Assembly: GCA_964368455.1 (NCBI GenBank)
Contig: CAYJAZ010000011.1
Location: 1 to 64,000 of the forward strand
Origin: CAYJAZ01 sp964368455
Lineage (GTDB): Bacteria > Desulfobacterota > Desulfovibrionia > Desulfovibrionales > Desulfovibrionaceae
Direction of reading: 5' to 3'
Length of the DNA: 64,000 nucleotides
Below the pieces are notes generated by a model. It did no database searches, was not told the origin of the DNA, and saw only the letters and a program-made list of their open reading frames with translations. The position numbers and the translations under genes are program-made. Shown here piece after piece: positions 1 through 8,826 of the stretch (within the stretch, counting starts at the first letter, position 1; each line of letters begins with the position of its first letter).

Positions 1-2743
1 CTATAAGAATTGAATTGTTCACAGAAAGACCTATAAGCATGATCATTGCAAGCATAGAAGCAATGTTCACAGTTGAATCTGTTAAGAACATAACTATAAA
101 TACACCAGAAAAAGAAGTCACGATAGAAGTTGCAATAGTAAATGGATGTAAATAACTGTTTAATACAGCAGCAAGCACCATATAGGTAAGAACAATTGCA
201 AGCATAAAGGCCTTACCAAGTTCTTCATTTGAATCTGCTGAGTGTTCTGCATTACCACTATAATAGTAGCCATAGCCTTCTTCAAATGGTATTTCGCTCA
301 ACACTTTATTTAATTCTATTTGAACTTGCCCTAATGTACTTTTTCCTAAATAGCCGTTGATTTCAATAATACGAGCTTTATCACGTCTTTTGATTTCAGA
401 AAAAGCCTTCACTTCAACTATATTGCCAAGTTCGTTGATAGGAATTAAACCTTTTGGAGATGAAACATAGATGTTTTCAAAAACTTGTCCTGTATTTCTT
501 GAATATTCATTCAAAAGCACATTGATATCGTAAGTTTCGCCTTTATCTCTATAAGAATTTGAAGTATCGCCAAAAACAGAAGCTCTCACAGCTGCACCGA
601 TTTGAGCATTATTTATGCCATAGAGATTGAGTTTTTCTTGATTTGGAATAAATCTTTTTTCATTTTTTGGTAATTGATAAGAAGAATTGAGTGAACGAAA
701 TACTCCAAGTTCTTGCATTTTAGCCATAACTAATTCTGAATTGGCAATAAGTTTGTTATAGTCTACGCCATAAAGATTAATTGTCACGTCAGCACCGCTA
801 GGTCCTGTTTCACCTCTTTTTAAATCAACTATTACTTCAGGTATATGAGAGATTTCAGCTGTAATAATATTGATCAATTGAAAGTCAGACATATGAGGAC
901 GTTCAGCAACGGGAACTAATGTCACTTGTAGAGTGGCATTTGATTCACCATTTTCGCCAATTTGTGCCACTGTAGAAATAACTTCTTTATGCTTTCTTAC
1001 AATTTCATCAATTTCTAATGTTTTTTCAGTTGTTTTTTCAATAGTAGAACCCTGTGGGGTTTTAATAACAACGCTTATTTCATCCATATCGCTGCTTGGT
1101 ATAAATTCAAAACCAACATATTTTACAATGAAAATAGAGCTATACATAAGTACAAGGGACATAGCTATGGCGACAATTTTAAAACGCCAGCAAAAATTGA
1201 AAAATGGTCTATAGCTTTCAATAAAGAATCTATTTATCCAATTTGCCATTCTTTCGCCAAGTCCATCTTTACTCGGACGCATAAGTTTTGCTATAAGCAT
1301 AGGAGTGAGGGTAAAGGAAATGATGATGGATAATATAGTTGCAAATACAACAGTCAAACCAAATTGCACCATAAATTTACCAACAATACCACCCATAAAG
1401 GCAATTGGAATAAACACGGCTAAGTTTGTGCCAGAAGAAGCAAAAACAGGCAATACAGCACTTTTTGTTCCTTCAATAGCAGCTTCTTCAGGTGTTTTTC
1501 CTTTTGAAATAAGCGATAAAGCACTTTCAATAATGATTAAAGCATTTGCAATAAGCGTTCCTAAAACAGAAGCAAAGGCAAGTAAAGTCATCGAGTTAAT
1601 AGTAAAGCCAAAGCTTGAAACCAAGAACATGGTTGAAATCAATGAGGTTGGTATGATAAGTGATGTGATGAGAGTGAAGCTAAAACTTGCAGTAAAAAGC
1701 AAGATAACAACAACAGTCAAAGCCATACCAAAGATAATATTTTCTACAGTAGAATTTGTTTCATTTGAAATGTAGGTAGAAGTATCGTTAGAAATATCAA
1801 GTTTCATGCCTTCAAGTAAGACGTGTTGACGTACAGATGGAAGTTTTGCTCTCACTTCTTCAGATATCTTTATAGCATTTCCATCTGGCGCATTTTTTAT
1901 AGATAAAAGCACAGTATCAACGCCATTGAATAAAGCTCCAAGTTCTCTATCTGCTGTAGAATCTTCAACTATTGCTATATCAGATAATTTAAAATTCTTT
2001 CCTTCTGCTGTTGTGAAGGTAACATTTTTAATATCGTCTAAGCTTTGGAATTCACTAAAGAATTTAATACTTGTTGAATTATTTTTTTGAATAATTTCGC
2101 CACCAGCAGTTGTTACATTTGATTGTGACATTCCGTTGATAACATCGGTAATTGTGATAAATTGTTGAAGCATAAGTTCTGCATCTAGATACACTCTCAT
2201 CTCACGTTCATCGCCACCAACAATATCAACTGTAGAGACACCTTTTACAGAGTTAAAGCTACTTTTAAGAGTTTTATCAGCAAATTCATACAAATCTTTC
2301 ATAGAATGCTTGTCACTTGAAAGGGTGAGCGTGAGCACAGGAGCGGATAAAACGTCTATCTTTGAAATAACAGGTTTTTCAACAGAAGTTGGAAAATCGT
2401 TTTGAACGGCTTCAACTTTATCCTTTACTTCTAAAAGCTTAATATTAACATCTTCTTCAAGCAAGAATTCTATTTGAACAAGAGCCATGTTTTCATAGGC
2501 TTGTGAGGTGATTTTTTCAATACCTGAAACTTCAGAAACTGCTTCTTCAACAATTTTAATAACCTCAATTTCAACTTCTTCAGGCGATGCACCAGGATAG
2601 GTGATTTCAACAGAAACCATTGGAAAATCAACCTTTGGATCTTTTTCTATATTGAGCGAAAACATTGCTGTTGCTCCCATCAATACCATGAAAAGAACAA
2701 ACATCATTGTTGTTGCAGGTCTTTTTACAAATACTTCAATCAT
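1..2743 (-). CDS. RND efflux pump, inner-membrane subunit (3' end cut by window edge)
   Basis: Reading leftward from an ATG at 2743 there is one open frame of 914 codons to the window edge. It begins MIEVFVKRPATTMMFVLF, the classic N-terminal membrane helix of AcrB/MexB-type proton-driven exporters, followed by the porter-domain sequence YPGASPEEVE. A helix-rich block with GKTPEEAAIEG and AFMGGIVGKF corresponds to TM2-TM6, and a second periplasmic domain follows. Family members are about 1,030 residues, so roughly the last 120 are missing. The start codon overlaps the stop of the adaptor gene by 4 bases (ATGA), so the two are translationally coupled. The substrate cannot be read from the sequence. 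Inference: drug, bile-salt or metabolite export under PadR control. Confidence 0.93.
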   Translation of the reverse strand, partial: MIEVFVKRPATTMMFVLFMVLMGATAMFSLNIEKDPKVDFPMVSVEITYPGASPEEVEIEVIKIVEEAVSEVSGIEKITSQAYENMALVQIEFLLEEDVNIKLLEVKDKVEAVQNDFPTSVEKPVISKIDVLSAPVLTLTLSSDKHSMKDLYEFADKTLKSSFNSVKGVSTVDIVGGDEREMRVYLDAELMLQQFITITDVINGMSQSNVTTAGGEIIQKNNSTSIKFFSEFQSLDDIKNVTFTTAEGKNFKLSDIAIVEDSTADRELGALFNGVDTVLLSIKNAPDGNAIKISEEVRAKLPSVRQHVLLEGMKLDISNDTSTYISNETNSTVENIIFGMALTVVVILLFTASFSFTLITSLIIPTSLISTMFLVSSFGFTINSMTLLAFASVLGTLIANALIIIESALSLISKGKTPEEAAIEGTKSAVLPVFASSGTNLAVFIPIAFMGGIVGKFMVQFGLTVVFATILSIIISFTLTPMLIAKLMRPSKDGLGERMANWINRFFIESYRPFFNFCWRFKIVAIAMSLVLMYSSIFIVKYVGFEFIPSSDMDEISVVIKTPQGSTIEKTTEKTLEIDEIVRKHKEVISTVAQIGENGESNATLQVTLVPVAERPHMSDFQLINIITAEISHIPEVIVDLKRGETGPSGADVTINLYGVDYNKLIANSELVMAKMQELGVFRSLNSSYQLPKNEKRFIPNQEKLNLYGINNAQIGAAVRASVFGDTSNSYRDKGETYDINVLLNEYSRNTGQVFENIYVSSPKGLIPINELGNIVEVKAFSEIKRRDKARIIEINGYLGKSTLGQVQIELNKVLSEIPFEEGYGYYYSGNAEHSADSNEELGKAFMLAIVLTYMVLAAVLNSYLHPFTIATSIVTSFSGVFIVMFLTDSTVNIASMLAMIMLIGLSVNNSILI

Positions 2744-3468
2744 TTGCTTTCACCTCTATTGTTTAGCAACATACCTTCTGTTAATAATTTTCTGTCGCTT
2801 GTGATAATTGTATCGCCAGCATTTATTCCACTAATAACTTCACAATTATAACCATCGCAAATACCAGTCTTGATCAAAGATTGTACTGCCTGCATATTTT
2901 CATCTTCAAGCCATGCATAGTATTTTCCTTCAAGGCTGTCTAAATTTGCTATTGGCACAACAACAATATTTTGCTTGATTGTATTCACAACTTTTGCAGA
3001 ATAAAAAGGTTGGCTTGGAAGTTCTTCTTCAAGTTGAATATTTACTTGATTAAAACCTGTCTGCCAATCTGCTACACGAGAAAGAGAAACAACTTTTCCT
3101 ACAGTATATTTTGAAGTGTCTTCCCAAGAAAAACCAGTTCTGAGTGCGTCTTCATTTTTTGGAACATAGACTTTATTTCCAATAGCAATTGTTTGAGCTT
3201 TGTCTTGTGATACTAGGGCTTTATAGTTTTTTCCTGTATTATTTGTTCCATTTAAAGTAATGTCGGTAATAAAGTGGGCTTCATTGCTTTGTACTATTTC
3301 TTTTGTATAGACTGGATAGCCTTTTTCTTGATAAATAGTATGATGGTTCACAACCTGAATATCTTCAACCATTTTTGCATTTATCTTTGAATGCGAATAA
3401 AGTGCAAGTCCGATAAAAAATGCAAGAACTAAAATAGATTCTATTGTAATAGAGATTTTACTATTCAT
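2740..3468 (-). CDS. RND-type periplasmic adaptor (membrane fusion protein), unusually short
   Basis: This 242-residue protein has one N-terminal hydrophobic anchor (residues about 7-24). Its C-terminal half fits the end of HlyD/AcrA adaptors: VVVPIANL, then YYAWLEDENMQAVQSLIKTG, a glycine turn, and INAGDTIITSDRKLLTEGM, the beta-barrel/membrane-proximal signature. Usual RND adaptors are 350-400 residues and contain an alpha-helical hairpin inside a lipoyl domain. No helical hairpin is visible here. Both ends overlap neighbouring genes (8 bases with the TolC-like gene, 4 with the pump), so nothing has been lost to an edge. It should link pump and outer membrane channel. The position makes the role secure; the missing hairpin is odd. 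Confidence 0.82.
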   Translation of the reverse strand: MNSKISITIESILVLAFFIGLALYSHSKINAKMVEDIQVVNHHTIYQEKGYPVYTKEIVQSNEAHFITDITLNGTNNTGKNYKALVSQDKAQTIAIGNKVYVPKNEDALRTGFSWEDTSKYTVGKVVSLSRVADWQTGFNQVNIQLEEELPSQPFYSAKVVNTIKQNIVVVPIANLDSLEGKYYAWLEDENMQAVQSLIKTGICDGYNCEVISGINAGDTIITSDRKLLTEGMLLNNRGESK

Positions 3469-4744
3469 TAATGTCCCCTACGATTCTTTCAATTTCAGCT
3501 AAAGAGCTGTATATGCTGTTTACAGTTGCTATACGTTTCATTTTCAAATGTGTGAGGCTGCTTTCAACATCGTTTAACTCAACAGCAGAAGCTTGGCCAT
3601 TTAAAAATCTTGCTAATGATAATTCATAAGAACGATTTGCTAGACTTATAGCTTGGTCGTCCATTTTTAAAACTTCAAGATTTGTTGTATAAGTTTGGTA
3701 AGCATTGCTAAGTAGTTGTTCTAGATTTCTCTTTGTTTGTTCAAGTCTTTTTGTATTAATTTTTACATTATAATCTTCTTGTCTACCTTGTGCTTCGGCT
3801 TTTCCACCGTCATACAAAGGAATAGACAAATACACGCCAAGTGAACCTTCGCCAGACCAAGTAGGGTCTGATAGATGTAGATAGTCAGAAGTGTCGCCAA
3901 ATTGGTAAGAGGCTTTTAATCCAATTGTCGGATTATCAGTGTCACGTTTTGCTTCTGCTAATTTTGTATGGTATTCTATTTGCTTATCAAGAAGTTTGAT
4001 CTCTGGTGAATTCGAAACAAGAGGTAGGGCTGTATCTAAATTGAATTTTGCAATAGTCATGTCGTCAAATTGCGTTGTTAATTTAGTTACAGGGTATTTA
4101 AGTACGCATAATGTTTGTAATAATCTATAGCTTTGTTCAAGTAAAAGTTTTGCACTATCAACAGTTGGTTTACGACTTGCAATATCAGCATCCACCTTGA
4201 TTAAATCGCTTTGACTTGTTCTTACAGAAGCAGAAGCTTCAAGTTTTTTCTTTGTATTTAATGCATTTCTATAGGATTGTCTCGCAATACGGTAGTTTTC
4301 TTCATACATAAGAGCAGCAAAATAAGCAGTTCTGATGGAATAGCGTAGCGAAGAATAGGCCACATCTTTTTGAGTAAACATCACTTCTTTTGCAACTTCA
4401 GCCGCTTCAATTGCATTTTCTATCATACCAAAGGCAAATAATAGTTGATTCACTTCAACACCTAAGCCAGCATTATATCTTTCTTGCGATGTTGATGGCA
4501 ATTTATAGGGATCAGAAAAAGAATGGCTGGCAATATATTGTCCTGTGGCTGTAATAGATGGGTAAATAGCAGACTTAACTTCTCTTACAATTGCATTAGA
4601 TTGTTCAATAGTTAATTCAGCTATATCAATGTTTTCATTGCGTTCAAGAGCATATTTTAAAGCTTCTTCAAGGCTAAGCCCTTGAGCAAAGGCATTTGGG
4701 CTAAAAAGAGTTAGGCCTAAAATAAACAATAAATTTTTATACAT
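3461..4744 (-). CDS. TolC-family outer membrane efflux protein
   Basis: The chosen ATG at 4744 follows an AGAGGAAATAT ribosome site and opens directly on a signal peptide (MYKNLLFILGLTLFSPNAFA, cleaved before QGLSLEEAL). A longer frame from 4777 would add 11 charged residues in front and lacks this site. The mature part has the two-fold TolC layout: long helices with SLEEALKYALERNENI, then a beta-strand pair (ITATGQYIASHSF), and the repeat YDGGKAEAQGR in the second half. About 427 residues, normal for the family. It forms the outer-membrane exit duct for the RND pump encoded downstream and is first in the operon, directly after two PadR-type operators. Confidence 0.92.
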   Translation of the reverse strand: MYKNLLFILGLTLFSPNAFAQGLSLEEALKYALERNENIDIAELTIEQSNAIVREVKSAIYPSITATGQYIASHSFSDPYKLPSTSQERYNAGLGVEVNQLLFAFGMIENAIEAAEVAKEVMFTQKDVAYSSLRYSIRTAYFAALMYEENYRIARQSYRNALNTKKKLEASASVRTSQSDLIKVDADIASRKPTVDSAKLLLEQSYRLLQTLCVLKYPVTKLTTQFDDMTIAKFNLDTALPLVSNSPEIKLLDKQIEYHTKLAEAKRDTDNPTIGLKASYQFGDTSDYLHLSDPTWSGEGSLGVYLSIPLYDGGKAEAQGRQEDYNVKINTKRLEQTKRNLEQLLSNAYQTYTTNLEVLKMDDQAISLANRSYELSLARFLNGQASAVELNDVESSLTHLKMKRIATVNSIYSSLAEIERIVGDINE

Positions 4745-4776
4745 ATATTTCCTCTTTACATTTTTAATTAAATTCA

Positions 4777-4796
4777 ATATGTTCGTTTGTACATAT
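4777..4796. promoter_or_regulatory. PadR-type operator 1
   Basis: ATATGT-N8-ACATAT, a perfect inverted repeat lying between the divergent TolC-like and PadR-like genes, 33 bases upstream of the TolC-like start codon. It contains the ATGT-N8-ACAT core described for PadR of lactic acid bacteria. Binding by the neighbouring PadR protein is inferred. Confidence 0.75.
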
Positions 4797-4821
4797 GAAG
4801 TGAATGTAGCAGAAAAATTTT

Positions 4822-4841
4822 ATATGTCAATAAATACATAT
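4822..4841. promoter_or_regulatory. PadR-type operator 2
   Basis: A second ATATGT-N8-ACATAT with half-sites identical to operator 1 and a centre-to-centre distance of 45 bases. It ends 28 bases before the GTG start of the PadR-like gene, so one regulator dimer at each site could shut both divergent transcripts. Confidence 0.75.
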
Positions 4842-4869
4842 AAAATAATTTTTTTAGAGGTGTTTTCTA

Positions 4870-5463
4870 GTGCAGGAAGTAAAGTTAAATGATCTTGATT
4901 ATAATGTTTTAGCTGTTTTGCTAGACAGGGAGCTGTCTGGCTATGATGTCACTCAGCGTTTAAAGCATTTTAGAAAAACAAGTCATTCAAGAATATATCC
5001 TGTTCTTGCAAAACTTGAATCGCTTAACTATGTGACCTATCGTGATGTAGTGCAAGAAGGAAAACCTGACAAAAAACTTTATAAGCTCACATTACCGGCT
5101 ATTGAGGCTTTGAGAACATGGGTGGCTGATGAAAAGACAGTAAGAAGTCCAAAAGTTCAAGAAGAAACTATAGTAAGTATGCTTTGCATGCATTTACTTG
5201 ATGATGAAACTTCTCTTAAGCATTTAGAAAGAAAGAATAAACAACTTGAAACAAATGCAAGAAAATTAATTAAAGCTTTAGAAGAAAGAAATCAAGAAAG
5301 TGAAATAGATTTAAACAACCATTCTTCTCGCCATCTTATTGAAATAATAGAAATGTTTATAGATATTGATAAAAATTTAACAAATTGGCTGATGCAATGT
5401 ATTAAACAAGGGCATGATAAACCACAAAAATCTTTACGTGAATACATAAAAGAAAATCTGTAA
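4870..5463 (+). CDS. PadR-family transcriptional regulator
   Basis: A 197-residue protein that starts on GTG, 7 bases after AGAGGTG. Residues about 8-80 form the PadR winged helix: LNDLDYNVLAVLLDRELSGYDVTQRL, RIYPVLAKLESLNYV, and the wing GKPDKKLYKLT. Residues 100-190 form the C-terminal helical dimerisation region, matching PadR subfamily AphA/Vir-like length. It diverges from the RND efflux operon and the space between carries two perfect ATATGT-N8-ACATAT boxes. Established knowledge: PadR repressors next to efflux pumps usually respond to pump substrates. Inference: it represses both the pump and itself and is released by a phenolic, bile or drug ligand. Confidence 0.9.
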   Translation: MQEVKLNDLDYNVLAVLLDRELSGYDVTQRLKHFRKTSHSRIYPVLAKLESLNYVTYRDVVQEGKPDKKLYKLTLPAIEALRTWVADEKTVRSPKVQEETIVSMLCMHLLDDETSLKHLERKNKQLETNARKLIKALEERNQESEIDLNNHSSRHLIEIIEMFIDIDKNLTNWLMQCIKQGHDKPQKSLREYIKENL

Positions 5464-5517
5464 GCTATCTATCTCAATTATAGATTATTGCACTTCTTAT
5501 TACATATATTAAAAGAC

Positions 5518-5547
5518 AAAGCCCTTTATTCTTATAATAAAGGGCTT
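5518..5547. terminator. Bidirectional terminator
   Basis: AAAGCCCTTTATT - CTTAT - AATAAAGGGCTTT is a perfect 13-bp stem with T-rich flanks on both strands, between the convergent padR-like and hydrolase genes. Confidence 0.85.
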
Positions 5548-5552
5548 TATTT

Positions 5553-6356
5553 TTATATTCTATTGTGAATCCAGCAGACAACATCTCCAATGACTTCTTC
5601 TTTAATATATTCATTGAAAATTTCATGGAACATTTCGCCATAAATTTTTATTTGTCTGTCTGTTGATGCAATATTCTTGAAAAGAAAAATACTGTCATTT
5701 TCACTCACAAGGCCATCTTTTTCACCATGCAGAATGAGAGTAGGGTATTTGAAAGTGTTGATATTTTTACTAAACCATTCAATACCATCACAAATAGCGT
5801 AACAAAGGCCAGGTGTGAAAGATTTTCCATTGTATGGATCTTTTCCATACCAATCCACAACTTCTTTTACGGAACAAACGCCGCCACCAAGTTCATTTGG
5901 TAAGGCTTGTGTGAGTTCTAGTCCTTTTGGAACAGAAGCTATTAATTTGATTTCATCTTTGACCAAGGCACCGCTAGTGATAATGCCTTTGAGTTTTTGA
6001 TTTGGATATTTAGCTCCGTATAAAGAAACAGTGAAACCGCCCATGCTATGCCCTAATAAAAAGACTGGTACATCAGGGTTTTCAGCTATTGCTTTTTCAA
6101 CAATGACATGTGTGTCGTCTAATAATTCATGGAAGCTTGTGAGATGAGCTCTTTCTCCCTCGCTTCTACCATGTCCACGATGATCAAAGCGGTATGTTCC
6201 AATTTGATTGTCGTTAAATTGCTTCACAAGATGGTCGTATCTGCCATGATGTTCACATAATCCGTGCACAATAACGGCAATAGCCTTTTTATTAGATGGA
6301 ATATCGCTTTTTATAAAAAGCTTGGTTTGATCGAATGATGCTATAGTATTTTCCAT
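5553..6356 (-). CDS. Alpha/beta hydrolase, monoacylglycerol lipase / lysophospholipase type
   Basis: A 267-residue serine hydrolase. The oxyanion motif HGLCEHHGRY is at residues 31-40 and FDHRGHGRSEG near 58. The nucleophile elbow GHSMGG has Ser104, the acid is Asp214 (HGEKDGLV), and the base is His244 (EMFHEIFNE). This set is typical of the monoglyceride lipase/PldB-like family (Hydrolase_4). No signal peptide, so it acts in the cytoplasm, probably on monoacylglycerols or lysophospholipids. The true substrate is not deducible. Monocistronic by layout; a strong ribosome site (AAGGAG) precedes the ATG at 6356. Confidence 0.88.
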   Translation of the reverse strand: MENTIASFDQTKLFIKSDIPSNKKAIAVIVHGLCEHHGRYDHLVKQFNDNQIGTYRFDHRGHGRSEGERAHLTSFHELLDDTHVIVEKAIAENPDVPVFLLGHSMGGFTVSLYGAKYPNQKLKGIITSGALVKDEIKLIASVPKGLELTQALPNELGGGVCSVKEVVDWYGKDPYNGKSFTPGLCYAICDGIEWFSKNINTFKYPTLILHGEKDGLVSENDSIFLFKNIASTDRQIKIYGEMFHEIFNEYIKEEVIGDVVCWIHNRI

Positions 6357-6575
6357 GATAAACTCCTTGAATAAAATATAAATTTAGACTAACAGAGAAA
6401 AAAATATTTGACAAGATATAAGAATGAGCAAGCCCATAATGGCATGATAAAGAACTTATAATAAAAAATTTTCACACTACCGACTTTAATGTCCGTATAG
6501 ACAAAAAAATCCGTAATTGAAATAATCTTTTTTTTTGTTTACTCTATGTCATAAACTAAGAAAAGGAGTTTACAT

Positions 6576-7124
6576 ATGGATGCTAAACAATTAATCACTG
6601 GCAGAAGAAGCATTAGAAAGTATAAAGATGAAATCGTAAGTAAAGAATTATTAAACGAAATTATGGAACTTACAAAATTTGCACCTTCTTGGGCAAATTT
6701 TCAAATTGCTCGCTACCACTTTGTTTCTGATCAAGAAGTTATAAAAAAGATCGCTGATGAAGGTGTTCATGGATTTGTGTATAATAAATCTACTTTGGCA
6801 AATACAAAAAATCTTTTAGTACTTAGCTTTGTACAAGGCAAGAGCGGTAAATTAGATCCTGAAAAAAATGATTTTGCAACTGCAAAATCTAATGCATGGG
6901 AAATGTTTGATGCTGGAATTGCATGTCAAACTTTTTGCTTAGCTGCTTATGAAAAAGGCATTGGTACTTGTATTTTTGGTGTGATTGATGACAAGTCTAT
7001 TGCTAAAATTATAGATCTTCCTGAAAATGAGACAGTTGCTTGTGTCATAACTTTTGGCCATCCAGCTGAAGAAGTAAAGCCAACTCCGAGAAAAGATGTT
7101 TCTGAAATAGCTCGCTTTATTTAA
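6576..7124 (+). CDS. Nitroreductase-family FMN oxidoreductase
   Basis: A 182-residue protein with the family opening GRRSIRKYKDEIVSKELL (Arg residues that bind FMN phosphate), the PSWANFQ loop, and the C-terminal IFGVIDDKSIAKIIDLPEN / FGHPAEEVKPTPRK block seen in NfsB/BluB-like folds. It is expected to be a cytoplasmic NAD(P)H:FMN reductase of nitro-aromatics, quinones or enones. AAAAGGAG lies 8 bases before the ATG. It stands alone with its own terminator at 7148-7180. The exact substrate is unknown; proteins of this length are usually annotated only as nitroreductase family. Confidence 0.88.
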   Translation: MDAKQLITGRRSIRKYKDEIVSKELLNEIMELTKFAPSWANFQIARYHFVSDQEVIKKIADEGVHGFVYNKSTLANTKNLLVLSFVQGKSGKLDPEKNDFATAKSNAWEMFDAGIACQTFCLAAYEKGIGTCIFGVIDDKSIAKIIDLPENETVACVITFGHPAEEVKPTPRKDVSEIARFI

Positions 7125-7147
7125 TATATTTTCTAGAGTAGAATATG

Positions 7148-7180
7148 AAAAAGGCTTTTACTTTGTAAGAGCCTTTTCTC
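7148..7180 (+). terminator. Rho-independent terminator after nitroreductase gene
   Basis: AAAAAGGCTTTTAC - TTT - GTAAGAGCCTTTT forms a 12-13-bp stem with one mismatch and is followed by CTCTTTTT. Confidence 0.8.
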
Positions 7181-7323
7181 TTTTTAAAAATAAAATAATG
7201 AGATGAAAAAAATCTAAAGTAAGAGTAGACAAGAAATGAGTTTTGCTTTATTATAAATGTGCTTGAAAACATATTTGAAAATGAATAATCTTTCTTGATA
7301 ATAAAATAAAGTGAAGAATAAGT

Positions 7324-7962
7324 ATGAAAATCAATATAAGAAATGAAGAAGCAGCCGATTTTAGGCGAGTGGAAGAAATAGCAAGAGAAGCTTTTTGGAA
7401 TATATATTTTCCAGGCGCAACTGAGCATGCTATGGTGCATAAAATGAGACAACATCCTGACTTCATAGAAGAACTTGCCTTTGTATTGGAAGTAAATGGA
7501 AAAGTTGAAGGAGCGATATTTTATACGCATACTTCAATAAGAACTTTAAAAAATGAAATAGTAAAGACAATTAGCTTTGGCCCTGTTTTTATTTCGCCTG
7601 ACATACAAAAATTAGGCCTTGGCAGAAAACTTATATCTCATTCCTTAGAAAAAGCTAAAGAAATGGGCTTTAATGCTGTAATTATATTAGGTTATCCACA
7701 TCATTATAAATCCTTAGGTTTTAAAAGTTCAAAAAATTATAGAATTTCTCATAGCGATGGCAGATATTATAAAGGTTTACTCGCCTTAGCTCTTTATGAA
7801 AATGCACTTGCTGGCTGTGCTGGTTCTGTGCTTTTTTCTAAAGCATTAGAGGTTTCTGTGAAAGAAGTGTCTGAATTTGATAGTACATTTGCTTATAAAG
7901 AAAAGAAATTCCAAAAAAGTCAGATAGAATTTGAAAAAGCTTGTGTTGCCCTAGACGAGTAA
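7324..7962 (+). CDS. GNAT-family N-acetyltransferase (YhbS-like)
   Basis: A 212-residue protein with the GNAT fold: IRNEEAADFRRVEEIAREAF at the N-terminus, LGPVFISPDIQ-type motif (FGPVFISPDIQKLGLGRKL) carrying the acetyl-CoA phosphate loop Q-x-x-G-L-G-x, and HSLEKAKEMGFNAVIILG followed by HHYKSLGF (motif B). This pattern matches the YhbS-like subgroup. It transfers an acetyl group from acetyl-CoA to an unknown amine. The C-terminal 60 residues beyond the fold are lineage-specific. Only a weak GTGAAGA ribosome site precedes the ATG. It lies just upstream of the IclR gene on the same strand with a 43-bp gap. Confidence 0.8.
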   Translation: MKINIRNEEAADFRRVEEIAREAFWNIYFPGATEHAMVHKMRQHPDFIEELAFVLEVNGKVEGAIFYTHTSIRTLKNEIVKTISFGPVFISPDIQKLGLGRKLISHSLEKAKEMGFNAVIILGYPHHYKSLGFKSSKNYRISHSDGRYYKGLLALALYENALAGCAGSVLFSKALEVSVKEVSEFDSTFAYKEKKFQKSQIEFEKACVALDE

Positions 7963-8005
7963 ACTTATAGATGAAGAAAGAATGATTTAAGTTTTTGAGG
8001 TTTAT

Positions 8006-8755
8006 ATGAAGTTAAATAGAAGTGCACAAAGAATATTTCAAATTATGGATTATCTTATTTTAATGAGGCAAGGAGCTAGTTTAAGCGAAATAGCAAAAGC
8101 TTTAGATGAGCCAAAAACAAGTATTTATGATTTACTTGTGACAGCAGTTGAGATGAATTATTTGCGAAAACATAATAAGAAGTTTTTTATTGGATATCAA
8201 GCAAAGAAAGCTGGGTATGCCTATATGGAAAGGCAAGAAATACTTGACGTTATTGCAGGGCCACTTATTGAAGCTTCAAAATTATACAATGTAAGTGTTT
8301 CTTTTGTTGTTTTAGAAAACAATTCGTTAAATTACCTATTTACCGAACACCCAGAAGATGCAGTTTTAGTTGCAAGACAAGCAAGTCCTTACGATTTTAT
8401 TCATGCGGCTGCCGCTGGTAAGGTTTTATTAGCTTATTCTTCTGCATCTGTGCGAAATAAAATATTAAGTACTCTTACTTTTAGTCGATTCACACATAAA
8501 ACAATTAATTCTAAAGAAGCGATGCTCAAAGAATTGGAAAAGGTTGTAAAAAATGGTTATGCACTAGACGATAGAGAATATAGTGCCTTATTACAATGTA
8601 TTTCAATGCCAATTTTAAAAAATTCTACAATTATTGGTGCACTCTCTTTTTCAAGCCTAAACCTTTATAGAGATAGCTTAAATGAAAGGTATATGAGTAT
8701 TAAAGAAACAGCCGATAAATTGACAAAATTATTAGCTTCTTGTGCAGATATATAA
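8006..8755 (+). CDS. IclR-family transcriptional regulator
   Basis: A 249-residue protein. Residues about 1-60 form the winged helix (SAQRIFQIMDYLILMRQGASLSEIAKALDEPKTSIYDLL). Residues 70-245 form the IclR ligand domain, with SPYDFIHAAAAGKVLLAY, the signature GYALDDREYSALLQCISMPI, and ALSFSS near the end. IclR proteins bind short GTTCG- or TGGAA-type palindromes and respond to carbon-source metabolites. It faces the MFS gene at 8827 and lies close to the glutamate dehydrogenase gene. Two similar GTTCG-N6-CGAA palindromes occur upstream of amino-acid catabolic genes in this window, and this protein is a candidate to bind them (inference). Confidence 0.92.
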   Translation: MKLNRSAQRIFQIMDYLILMRQGASLSEIAKALDEPKTSIYDLLVTAVEMNYLRKHNKKFFIGYQAKKAGYAYMERQEILDVIAGPLIEASKLYNVSVSFVVLENNSLNYLFTEHPEDAVLVARQASPYDFIHAAAAGKVLLAYSSASVRNKILSTLTFSRFTHKTINSKEAMLKELEKVVKNGYALDDREYSALLQCISMPILKNSTIIGALSFSSLNLYRDSLNERYMSIKETADKLTKLLASCADI

Positions 8756-8769
8756 AAAAATAGAAAAAA

Positions 8770-8800
8770 AACAAGAGAAGAAAAACTTCTCTTGTTTTTT
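8770..8800. terminator. Bidirectional terminator
   Basis: AACAAGAGAAG - AAAAA - CTTCTCTTGTT has a perfect 11-bp stem, with a T-run on the plus strand and a T-run on the minus strand (from AAAAAAAA), between convergent iclR-like and MFS genes. Confidence 0.88.
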
Positions 8801-8826
8801 TATTTTATCTTACTAAATAGAATTTA

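Noticed and set aside
933..2804. Plus-strand open frames opposite the RND pump gene
   Set aside because: The minus strand carries a continuous, clearly recognisable RND sequence; the plus-strand frames have no ribosome sites and match nothing.
4745..4869. A GTTCG-type IclR site at 4781 (GTTCGTTTGTAC)
   Set aside because: It lacks the second half-site CGAA and lies inside the better explained PadR box.
7117..7530. Minus-strand frames overlapping the acetyltransferase gene
   Set aside because: Phe/Tyr/Lys-rich translations typical of antisense of AT-rich coding DNA; the plus-strand GNAT motifs are clear.
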